DNA from: JBBDMX01 sp040878035
Lineage (GTDB): Bacteria; Planctomycetota; Phycisphaerae; Phycisphaerales; Phycisphaeraceae
DNA: 64,000 nt
Assembly: GCA_040878035.1 (NCBI GenBank)
Contig: JBBDMX010000094.1
Span: 3,472-67,471 of the forward strand
Reading direction: 5' to 3'
In this document: positions 1-6,774 of the stretch, one piece after another
Numbering within the stretch: the first letter of the stretch is position 1
Layout: every line of letters starts with the position of its first letter
Translations under genes and position numbers: made by a program
Notes under the pieces: generated by a model
What the model saw: the letters and a program-made list of their open reading frames with translations, nothing else
Database searches by the model: none
What the model was told of the DNA's origin: nothing

Positions 1-204
1 GGAGACCACGTCGCCGCGGGGGGTCATCAACTCGACGCGGATGAGCGTGGCGGCGGCGCCGCCGACGAAGAAGAACAGCGTGATCGAGACCAGGTACAAC
101 AGCGCGATGCGCTTGTGATCCACCGTCAGCAGCCACGATTTGATCGTGCTGCCCGCCGACAGATAGTCGTGCCGCCTGGGTAATGGGATATTCAGTGTCG
201 TCAC
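1..204 (-). CDS. ctaD: Cytochrome c oxidase subunit I, N-terminal fragment
   Basis: Catalytic haem-copper subunit of an aa3-type terminal oxidase, cut by the window edge so only about 68 residues are seen. The reading begins VTTLNIPLPRR and soon gives SWLLTVDHKRIALLYL followed by a hydrophobic segment, which is the typical start of bacterial subunit I before its first membrane helix. The start is a GTG whose last two bases fall in the TGA stop of the subunit II gene (GTGA overlap), implying translational coupling. The haem and copper ligands lie outside the window. It is the last visible gene of the ActA-to-CtaD operon. Confidence 0.88.
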   Translation of the reverse strand, partial: MTTLNIPLPRRHDYLSAGSTIKSWLLTVDHKRIALLYLVSITLFFFVGGAAATLIRVELMTPRGDVVS

Positions 205-1244
205 GGCTGGTTGGATTCCTCCCGATTGGCGGGTGTGGGCGCTGGGGTCAGCTCCACGCCCGGGGCAGGCGGCTGGCGCTCGTCGCCCACCATGCCCGCG
301 GCGCTGAGCAATTTGATGTACTCGATCAACTCGATCAACTGGTCTTCGCTGATCTGGCTCTTGAACGTGGGCATCAATGAAGGCGAGGGATAGCCCGCGA
401 CGATCTTGGCGTTGGGGTCGAGCACCGACTCGCGGATGTAGCCTTCGTCGGCGATGACGGTCTGGCCGCTGGCGAGTTTCACCTGGCTGCCAAAGAGGCC
501 CTGGAGTCGCGGCGCCCGCAGCGCCGAGTCGGCGACGTGGCAGTTGTTACACGCCAGATGGGCAAAGACCTGCCCGCCGGCGCTGGACAGCGTGCCCGCC
601 TCGCCCAGCGGCCCGGCGCCGCCCGGACCCAGCCACGCCTCATAGTCGCTGGGGCTCATCACCACGATCTTGCCGATCATCCGCGAATGCTCCAGTCCGC
701 AATACTCGGCGCAGAACAGGTGGTATTCGCCCACCTCCGTGGGTTGGAACCACAGCGTCGTGTACCGCCCGGGCAGCACGTCCTGCTTGACGCGGAAGGC
801 CGGCACGTAAAAGCTGTGGATCACGTCCTGCGAGGTCATGGTCAGCTTGACGGCCCGGCCCACGGGCAGGTGCAGAGCGTTGATCTCGCGCTGCCCGCCG
901 GGGTGCTGCACCTTCCACATCCACTGCTTGGCGACGACATAGACCTCCATGGCGTCGTCGGGCGCCTGCTGAGTATGGAAGAACACGGCCGCGGCCCAGA
1001 AGAAAATGCCCAGGGCGATGAGCGTGGGCCCGCCGATGAGCACCGCCTCGAGCAGCGCCGTCTTGTGCTCGGCCAGCTTGCGGTCACGCTTCTGCGAATG
1101 GTGGAAACGAATGGCGAACACCACCAGCAAGGTGGCGATGAGCACCATGAAGAAACCGGAGGTGAGCCACAGCGCAGCATAAATCGCGTCCACCTGGCTG
1201 GCGAACGAGGAGCCTTGCTTGGGGAATAGGGGAAAGTCCCACAT
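201..1244 (-). CDS. ctaC: Cytochrome c oxidase subunit II with fused cytochrome c domain
   Basis: Accepts electrons from cytochrome c or the ACIII haems at a CuA centre and hands them to subunit I. About 347 residues. Two membrane helices (about 23-46 and 66-90) are followed by the cupredoxin domain with CuA ligands H143, C178, E180, C182, H186 and M189 (CAEYCGLEHSRM). A C-terminal cytochrome c domain has CNNCH (C232, C235, H236) and a likely Met ligand in LMPTF (M291). The proline-rich tail is unstructured. I start at the ATG at 1244; an in-frame TTG at 1265 would add seven residues made of a dispersed repeat and is unlikely. No clear Shine-Dalgarno precedes 1244, perhaps because the repeat displaced it. 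It overlaps ctaD by 4 bp. Confidence 0.93.
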   Translation of the reverse strand: MWDFPLFPKQGSSFASQVDAIYAALWLTSGFFMVLIATLLVVFAIRFHHSQKRDRKLAEHKTALLEAVLIGGPTLIALGIFFWAAAVFFHTQQAPDDAMEVYVVAKQWMWKVQHPGGQREINALHLPVGRAVKLTMTSQDVIHSFYVPAFRVKQDVLPGRYTTLWFQPTEVGEYHLFCAEYCGLEHSRMIGKIVVMSPSDYEAWLGPGGAGPLGEAGTLSSAGGQVFAHLACNNCHVADSALRAPRLQGLFGSQVKLASGQTVIADEGYIRESVLDPNAKIVAGYPSPSLMPTFKSQISEDQLIELIEYIKLLSAAGMVGDERQPPAPGVELTPAPTPANREESNQP

Positions 1245-1275
1245 AAGGAAAAATCCGAAATCCAAAATCCGAAAT

Positions 1276-2283
1276 TCAGGTACGTCTCCGGGTCTTACGA
1301 ACCAGGATCACGATCGACCCGGCCATCAGCGCCACGGTGAGCACGCCGGCGACGCGAATGACGGCCATTACGCGGAAGGTATATTTGCCGGTGTTGGGGT
1401 CGTAGTGGAAGCAGCGCAGCAGCACCTGGTCCACGGCCGAGCCGATGGTGTTGTTGGAGGCTTCGACCAGTCCGAGGCGCATGTCGCGCGAGGGGAAGTC
1501 CACGCCATAGAAATAGCGCGACAGCCGGCCGTCGGGCGCCACCAGGATCACCCCGGCGGCATGGGCGAACTGCTCGGTACGCTGGTCGTAGGCGTACTTA
1601 AAGCCCACGGCATCCGCCACGCGGCGAATCTGTTCGTCCTCGCCGGTGAGCAGGTGCCAGCCGTTGGCGGCGCCGGGATGGTCGTAATTCTTGAGAATGT
1701 ACTCCTTCTTCTCCGCGGCGACCTTCGGCGTCTCACGCGGATCGATGCTCACCAGCACCACGTTGAACTCCTTGCCCGCATCCATCGGCAGTTGCCGCAG
1801 ACTGTCGAGCAACCCGTTGATCGTCATGATGCAGAGCATCGGGCAACGGTAGTAGACCATCGCCAGCACGACGGGCTTGTCGCCCAGGTAGTCGCCAATG
1901 CGCACCTGCTTGCCGGTGTCGTCGAGGAACGTGGCGTCCAGCGGCAGCGTGTCGCCCAGCCGCTGCTCAAAGGCGATGCGGTCCTCGGGCCGCTCCTCCA
2001 ACCCCTGCGGCGGCTTGGGGACCTGGGCCAAGGCGAGGGAGTGGGCGATGAGTACGATCGTCAGCGCAATGACGGGGACGAACCCCCTCTCCCTTCTGAG
2101 GGAGAGGGCTGGGGTGAGGGTTTCTACTGATGATTGAGTGTTGGAGTAACACTGGGCTGCTCGGTCGCCGGCGTTGGCGCAACACGGGCGCACGTTATCC
2201 GTGTGCACCCTCACCCTAACCCTCTCCCTCAGAAGGGAGAGGGGACCGGAGGCCGCCCGCGGGATATGCCGAATTCGCATCAT
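1276..2283 (-). CDS. SCO1/SenC-family copper chaperone
   Basis: Thioredoxin-fold protein that delivers copper to, or reduces, the CuA site of cytochrome oxidase subunit II, acting on the outer face of the cytoplasmic membrane. Copper ligands are visible as CPMLC (C147, C151) and H241 (FAHAAG). A hydrophobic signal segment lies at about 68-86 and a second membrane helix near the C-terminus (about 308-328), followed by an RKTRRRT tail. The ATG at 2283 overlaps the stop of the preceding gene as ATGA. Between this start and the signal segment lie about 55 residues encoded by two inverted copies of a dispersed palindrome. No ATG, GTG or TTG occurs in frame between the repeats and the signal segment, so translation must read through them. 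Confidence 0.88.
   Translation of the reverse strand: MMRIRHIPRAASGPLSLLRERVRVRVHTDNVRPCCANAGDRAAQCYSNTQSSVETLTPALSLRRERGFVPVIALTIVLIAHSLALAQVPKPPQGLEERPEDRIAFEQRLGDTLPLDATFLDDTGKQVRIGDYLGDKPVVLAMVYYRCPMLCIMTINGLLDSLRQLPMDAGKEFNVVLVSIDPRETPKVAAEKKEYILKNYDHPGAANGWHLLTGEDEQIRRVADAVGFKYAYDQRTEQFAHAAGVILVAPDGRLSRYFYGVDFPSRDMRLGLVEASNNTIGSAVDQVLLRCFHYDPNTGKYTFRVMAVIRVAGVLTVALMAGSIVILVRKTRRRT
2085..2252. repeat. Inverted pair of palindromic repeats inside the SCO gene leader
   Basis: Two copies of a roughly 36-bp element lie in opposite orientation. The first, at 2085-2120, is a CTCTCCCTTCTGAGGGAGAG palindrome with a GGGTGAGGG arm. The second, its reverse complement with few changes, is at 2212-2250. 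They flank about 90 bp of other sequence. Each copy can form its own hairpin and the two can pair with each other. Related pairs are found at 4520-4693 and 32841-32890. All are in frame within genes. Confidence 0.8.
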
Positions 2284-2717
2284 CGCGTATTCCCCTGCTC
2301 CTCCTGCTTCGCATTCTTCGCCGCCCGCTGTTGCACGATCATCGCCTTGGCCTTGTCGATCGGTACGTGCACGATGCCGTTCTCACGATCGACCCAGCCG
2401 TAGTTCTCGAGCTGGTCGAGTTGCGTCTGGCGCAGTTGTTTCATGTCCTGGATCTCAGCCACCTGCAATTGTGGGCCCACCGGCGGGGCCGCCCGCGCCA
2501 GACGGCGCATGGGATTGGGCGGCTCGGCGTCGTGAGGCTGAGCGCCAAAGTAACTAAACAGCAGCGTCATGGCGCCCAGTACCACCGCGATGGCCACCAG
2601 CAGCCCCACGCCGAAGAGCACCACCGCCTTGATGCTGGTGGTTTCGTGGGCGTAGCCGCGGCGCACCTCCTCGCGCGAGGGTTGCGGTTTGACGCCATGG
2701 AGCAGTTGATCACGCAT
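2280..2717 (-). CDS. Small membrane protein of the ACIII-oxidase operon
   Basis: Function unknown. The 145-residue protein has a short cytosolic N-terminus, one membrane helix (about 28-55) and a C-terminal tail containing LENYGWVDRENGIVHVPIDKA. A similar module (YGWVDR, then V-x-IPI-x-A) recurs, to my knowledge, in small proteins encoded beside ACIII and cytochrome oxidase genes in other bacteria. The gene overlaps actF by 8 bp and the SCO gene by 4 bp, so it is co-translated with them. An assembly or subunit role in the ACIII-oxidase supercomplex is inference from context only. Confidence 0.75.
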   Translation of the reverse strand: MRDQLLHGVKPQPSREEVRRGYAHETTSIKAVVLFGVGLLVAIAVVLGAMTLLFSYFGAQPHDAEPPNPMRRLARAAPPVGPQLQVAEIQDMKQLRQTQLDQLENYGWVDRENGIVHVPIDKAKAMIVQQRAAKNAKQEEQGNTR

Positions 2718-3915
2718 GTTGCGCTGCCCTCACGTTGCCCGTCGGGGCGTGGAGCGGGTCGGTCACCGGTTGCGGCTTACTTCGGGCAAAACGATGGAGG
2801 AACAGGAGGACCCAGACGCCGCCGATGGCCAGCCACGCCGCCACGTCGGTGGCGCCGGCCCACATCGGCCGGTCGGGAAACGCCGGGGCGATGAGCCAGA
2901 GAATCTCCACAAAATGCATCACCAGCAGGAACAGGCTCATGACGAACATGATCCGCGGGGCACGCTTGCTCTGCCGCGACAGCAGCACGACAAAGGGCAC
3001 GGCGAAGTAGCCGGCGATCAGCACGATGGCCACGTTGTTCCAGTTAGTGTGCGTGCGCGGCCAGTACCAGCGCGTCTCCTCGGGCAGATTCGCATACCAG
3101 ATGATCAGGAACTGCGAAAACGCGATGTAAGCGGTGAGCGAAATCGAGGCAAAGAGCAGCTTGGACAAGTCGTGCAGCACGGTGCGGGGGATGCGGGTCG
3201 CGGCCTCGCGGGGCGAACTGGGCGTGACGAACGTCATCATGCCGGTGAGCACGGCGATGGACAGCGCCAGCGCCGCCAATCCCTGGCCCACGATGAACAC
3301 CAGGCCATAGATCGTGGAAAACCACTGCGGCTCCAGCGACATCACCCAGTCCACGGCGGCGAATGTCATGGTGAAGACGTAGACAATCAATCCGGGCGGT
3401 GCCAGGCGCAGCAGGCGGTTGTCCAGGGCCGTGTCACCCGTGGCGCGCTGCCGCTCGCCGCCCCGCGCCAGTACCAGCGCGCCGATCGTCCACACCGCGA
3501 AGTAGATTGCCGCGCGGATGTAGAAGAACGGCAGGTTCAGGTAGGGCGCCTTGGACTCCAGTTCGTGCGGCATGTGGCCGGCGCTGTCCAGTTGCGTCCA
3601 GGGATAGATCACCGTGGTGGCGAAGATCAGGGGGACAAAGAGGAGAATGAAAAGAGGCATGGTGCGAGCGGATGCTTCGCAAACGCCGGCGATGGCGCGG
3701 CCCCATTCGCCGCCGGACATGCGGTGGATCATCATCAACCCGCAGGCGCCCAGGGGCAGCCCCAGCCAGTACATGAAGGCAATCAGGTACGACTGGTAGA
3801 AGACCTGCATATCGAACACGGCGCCGGCGACCAGGCCGGCGACGCCGATCGCCGCCGCCAGGACCGCCAGGCTGCGCACCAGCTTGAATTGTCTGCCCGT
3901 CGGCAGGCTCATCAT
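2710..3915 (-). CDS. actF: Alternative Complex III subunit ActF
   Basis: Polytopic membrane subunit of Alternative Complex III, the quinol:electron-acceptor oxidoreductase that replaces bc1. ActF is a shortened relative of the NrfD/PsrC-like ActC and helps form the membrane core. The 401 residues hold about ten hydrophobic segments. The conserved stretch WTQLDSAGHMPHELESKAPYL before the third to fourth helices, and FAAVDWVMSLEPQWFSTIYG in the middle, match the family. The start overlaps the actE stop (ATGATGA at 3912-3915), and either of two adjacent ATGs could initiate. Length is normal for the family. Confidence 0.93.
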   Translation of the reverse strand: MMSLPTGRQFKLVRSLAVLAAAIGVAGLVAGAVFDMQVFYQSYLIAFMYWLGLPLGACGLMMIHRMSGGEWGRAIAGVCEASARTMPLFILLFVPLIFATTVIYPWTQLDSAGHMPHELESKAPYLNLPFFYIRAAIYFAVWTIGALVLARGGERQRATGDTALDNRLLRLAPPGLIVYVFTMTFAAVDWVMSLEPQWFSTIYGLVFIVGQGLAALALSIAVLTGMMTFVTPSSPREAATRIPRTVLHDLSKLLFASISLTAYIAFSQFLIIWYANLPEETRWYWPRTHTNWNNVAIVLIAGYFAVPFVVLLSRQSKRAPRIMFVMSLFLLVMHFVEILWLIAPAFPDRPMWAGATDVAAWLAIGGVWVLLFLHRFARSKPQPVTDPLHAPTGNVRAAQHA

Positions 3916-4718
3916 TTGTGCTCCGTGGCCGGGTGCGCTTGCGCTTCCTGGCCGCTTTGCGTCCGCGGGGCGTCGAGCTTGGCGCGTTCGTCGTCGCTCA
4001 ACTGGCTCGCCGGTACGTTCTGGCTGGCCTGGAGGGCGCGAATGTAGGTGACGATCGCCCAGCGATCCGCCGGCTCAATCCGGTTGCCAAGAGCGTACAT
4101 CCGCCCATAGCCGTGCGTGATCACGTCGAACAGGTGGCCGTCGGGCGCCTGGCGCAAACGGTCCTGATGATACGTCGGCGGCTGGGGGAAGCCGCGCTGC
4201 ACGATCATGCCGTCGCCCGCGCCGACTTGCCCGTGACAGGGCGTGCAGTGAATGACAAAGCGATCCTGGCCGCGGTCGAGCAGGGCGGCGGTGACCTGGA
4301 CCGGCGCCTGGGCGACGAACTGGTCGCCGACGCGGCCGGTGTGATAGACGGTGTCCTCTTCCAGGTGGCCGCGCGCCACGGTGCCGGCCACCAGCGGCCG
4401 CGCGGCCTGCCCGTCGGCGAAGAAGGCGCTGCCCTCCTGCGATTGGAGCTTGGGCTGGTCGGACATGTTGTCGCAGGCGGTCAATGTCAGCGCCGCGACA
4501 AGCAAGGCGGCCCACCGGGCCGCGCCCCCTCTCCCTTGGGGAGAGGGTGGCCGAGTCTTCGAGGCCGGGTGAGGGGAGCCACGGAGTAGCGAGGCGCTGT
4601 TTGCCGACAAAGCCTCCGTTGACCGCGGTTGCATCTGTTGGCCGCGCTCATGCATAGATCCCCTCACCCCAGCCCTCTCCCCGGGGGAGAGGGGGCCGAT
4701 CCGCTCACGGATAGACAT
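3912..4718 (-). CDS. actE: Alternative Complex III mono-haem cytochrome c subunit ActE
   Basis: Lipid-anchored cytochrome c that relays electrons from ACIII to the oxidase. The haem motif is CTPCH (C158, C161, H162), and the distal Met probably lies in GRMYALGNRIEPADRW, a family signature. A lipobox (LTAC, C82) follows a hydrophobic signal. The ATG at 4718 overlaps actD by 14 bp and is preceded by a strong GGGAGG ribosome site six bases upstream. About 65 residues, largely encoded by an inverted pair of dispersed palindromes, separate this start from the signal peptide. Later ATGs at 4655 or 4634 would still leave repeat-coded residues ahead of the lipobox. How the signal works with this extension is unclear. 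Confidence 0.88.
   Translation of the reverse strand: MSIRERIGPLSPGERAGVRGSMHERGQQMQPRSTEALSANSASLLRGSPHPASKTRPPSPQGRGGAARWAALLVAALTLTACDNMSDQPKLQSQEGSAFFADGQAARPLVAGTVARGHLEEDTVYHTGRVGDQFVAQAPVQVTAALLDRGQDRFVIHCTPCHGQVGAGDGMIVQRGFPQPPTYHQDRLRQAPDGHLFDVITHGYGRMYALGNRIEPADRWAIVTYIRALQASQNVPASQLSDDERAKLDAPRTQSGQEAQAHPATEHK
4520..4693. repeat. Inverted pair of palindromic repeats inside the actE leader
   Basis: One copy, with core CTCTCCCTTGGGGAGAG and an arm toward GGGTGAGG, lies at about 4525-4574. A second copy in the opposite orientation, CTCACCCCAGCCCTCTCCCC then GGGGGAGAGG, lies at about 4660-4693. They flank roughly 85 bp. The arrangement is the same as at 2085-2252. Both pairs sit between a coupled start codon and a signal peptide. 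Confidence 0.78.
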
Positions 4719-5280
4719 GGGTCACCTCCCTGGCGCCAAGCTCCGTGAGGAACGCACTGGTCTTTACCGCGTCGAATTTTGGATCGCTGGCCTCGATGCA
4801 CAGGAACAGCCGGTCCTGCGAGGCACGTTCGAACTCAGGCACGTTGAAGAGCGGGTGGTACGGTTCGGGCAGCTTGTTGAGGGCGATCATGGTGACCGCC
4901 GCCGCCAGCCCCGCCACCAGGATGGTGCACTCGAAGGTGATGGGCAGGAACATGGGCCAACTGTGCAGGGGCTTACCGCCGATCATCCAGGGGTAGTCGA
5001 TCACCGCGGTGTAGTATTGGAGGAAATAACCGCCCAGTCCGCCCACCACCGCCGCCACCGCCACGAACAGAGGCAATCGCGTGCGGCCGATGCCCAGGGC
5101 TTCATCAAGGGCCTCGATGGGATAGGGCGAAAAAGCGTCCATGGCGGTGTAGCCGGCCTCACGACAGCGCCGCGCCGCGGCCACCAGCGCCTCGGCGTCC
5201 TGGTACTCCGCCAGCAGGCCGTAGAGCGTGACGGCCTGGTCCCCGCCGGCGTGCGCATTGTCAGCGTGTGTCTGGTTCAC
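4705..5280 (-). CDS. actD: Alternative Complex III subunit ActD (DUF3341)
   Basis: Membrane-associated ACIII subunit. The 191 residues open with the family's YGLLAEYQDAEALVAAARRCREAGY fold, a small alpha/beta domain, followed by AFSPYPIEALDEALG. Two membrane helices follow (about 70-90 and 120-140), separated by IDYPWMIGGKPLHSWPMFLPITFE, which is characteristic of the family. The C-terminus returns to the cytosol. It overlaps actC by 4 bp (ATGA) and actE by 14 bp. Its role in the complex is structural as far as is known. Confidence 0.93.
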   Translation of the reverse strand: MNQTHADNAHAGGDQAVTLYGLLAEYQDAEALVAAARRCREAGYTAMDAFSPYPIEALDEALGIGRTRLPLFVAVAAVVGGLGGYFLQYYTAVIDYPWMIGGKPLHSWPMFLPITFECTILVAGLAAAVTMIALNKLPEPYHPLFNVPEFERASQDRLFLCIEASDPKFDAVKTSAFLTELGAREVTHVYP

Positions 5281-6707
5281 GTTTCGGTCTCACCTCGGGC
5301 CGCGCCCGTGCCCGGCGGCACCTCGCCGGTGTTGGCGCCGTGCCAGGCCTCCTCCTGCGTGTGATGCGCCACCAACTCGCGCAGCTCGAAAATCGAAATC
5401 ATCGGCAGCACGCGAATGAACAGGAACAACAGCGAGAAAAACAGCCCCAGCGTCCCCAGAAACAGCGTGTAGTCATACACCGTCGGCCAGTACGAATCCC
5501 ACGAACTGGGCAAAAAGTCGCGGTGCTGGCTGGTGATCACGATCACGAAGCGCTCCAGCCACATGCCGATGTTGATAATGATCGCTACGATCCACAGCAC
5601 GTAGGGATTGAGGCGCACCCAGCGGAACCAGAGCAACTGCGGGATGATGATGTTGCAGGCGATGAGCGACCAGTACGACCAGGCATAAGGCCCCTGCCAG
5701 CGAGTCTGGAAGAAGACTGCCTGTTCATAGGGGTTGGCGCTGTACCAGGCCATGAACAATTCCATGATATAGCCATAGGCGACGATCAGCCCGGTGGCGA
5801 GCATGACCTTGGCCATGTTGTTCATGTGCTTTTCGGTGATGAAGTCCTTGAACCCGAAGATGGCGCGGACGGGCAGGACCAGGGTGATGACCATGGCAAA
5901 GCCGCTGTAGACGGCGCCGGCGACGAAGTAGGGGGGGAAGATGGTGGTGTGCCAGCCGGGCAGGTTGGACACGGCAAAGTCGAAGGAGACGACGGTGTGG
6001 ACCGAGACAACCAGGGGCGTCGCCAGGCCCGCCAGCAGGAGGTAGGCGGTCTGATAGCGGTGCCAGTGCCGGGCGCTGCCGCGCCAGCCCATGGCCATGA
6101 TGCCGTAGATGGTCTTGACCAGGCGATTGCTGGCGCGGTCGCGCATGGTGGCCACGTCGGGGATCAACCCGACGTACCAGAACACCAGTGAGATCGTGCC
6201 GTAGGTGGACACGGCAAAGACGTCCCAGACCAGCGGGCTGCGCCACTGCGGCCAGAGGCCCAGCGTGTCGGGGTAGGGCATGATGTAATAGAACTTTTGC
6301 GGCCGGCCCAGGTGCAAGAGCGGAAACAGCCCGGCGCAGGCCACGGCGAATAGCGTCATGGCCTCGGCGAAACGGTTGATGCTGGTGCGCCAGTCCTGGC
6401 GGAAGAGAAAGAGAATCGCCGAGATCAGCGTGCCGGCGTGGCCGATGCCGATCCACCACACGAAGTTGATGATGGCAAAGCCCCACGCCACCGGGATATT
6501 GATGCCCCAGACGCCCACGCCCTTGAGGAACAGGACGCCCACGGAGTACATCAACACCAGCATCAGGGAGAAAGCGGCGCCGAAAGCCAGGAACCAGCCG
6601 CGCGGCGGACGTTTGGTCAGCGGAAAGGCGCTGACGATATGCGTCACGGACTCAAAGTCGTGTCCGTGCTTGAGCACCTGCATCCGCGATCGTTTGGGCA
6701 TCTCCAT
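5277..6707 (-). CDS. actC: Alternative Complex III quinol-binding subunit ActC
   Basis: NrfD/PsrC-type integral membrane subunit with about ten helices, thought to hold the quinol site of ACIII. Recognisable segments include FVWWIGIGHAGTLISAIL, FPLLHLGRPQKFYYIMPYP and QWRSPLVWDVFAVSTYG, all typical of ActC. I start at the ATG at 6707 (MEMPKRSRM), giving 476 residues. The frame is open further upstream, but that stretch is intergenic and is partly the GGATTTCGGATTT dispersed repeat (6710-6735). It lies 67 bp after actB and overlaps actD by ATGA. Length and hydrophobicity fit the family. Confidence 0.94.
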   Translation of the reverse strand: MEMPKRSRMQVLKHGHDFESVTHIVSAFPLTKRPPRGWFLAFGAAFSLMLVLMYSVGVLFLKGVGVWGINIPVAWGFAIINFVWWIGIGHAGTLISAILFLFRQDWRTSINRFAEAMTLFAVACAGLFPLLHLGRPQKFYYIMPYPDTLGLWPQWRSPLVWDVFAVSTYGTISLVFWYVGLIPDVATMRDRASNRLVKTIYGIMAMGWRGSARHWHRYQTAYLLLAGLATPLVVSVHTVVSFDFAVSNLPGWHTTIFPPYFVAGAVYSGFAMVITLVLPVRAIFGFKDFITEKHMNNMAKVMLATGLIVAYGYIMELFMAWYSANPYEQAVFFQTRWQGPYAWSYWSLIACNIIIPQLLWFRWVRLNPYVLWIVAIIINIGMWLERFVIVITSQHRDFLPSSWDSYWPTVYDYTLFLGTLGLFFSLLFLFIRVLPMISIFELRELVAHHTQEEAWHGANTGEVPPGTGAARGETET

Positions 6708-6774
6708 AATTTTGGATTTCGGATTTCGGATTTTTGTAGCCGCAGCGTCTTCGCTGCGCGTCCTCTCCGCGCTC
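6708..6774. repeat. Dispersed GGATTTCGGATTT repeat between actB and actC
   Basis: The only sizeable gap within the respiratory operon holds an AATTTTGGATTTCGGATTTC run followed by a small hairpin, GCCGCAGCGTCTTCGCTGCGC. Similar GGATTTCGGATTT runs are at 1249-1277, 13707-13808, 15246-15257 and 21541-21583. It is annotated here as a repeat, not as a regulator. Confidence 0.7.
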
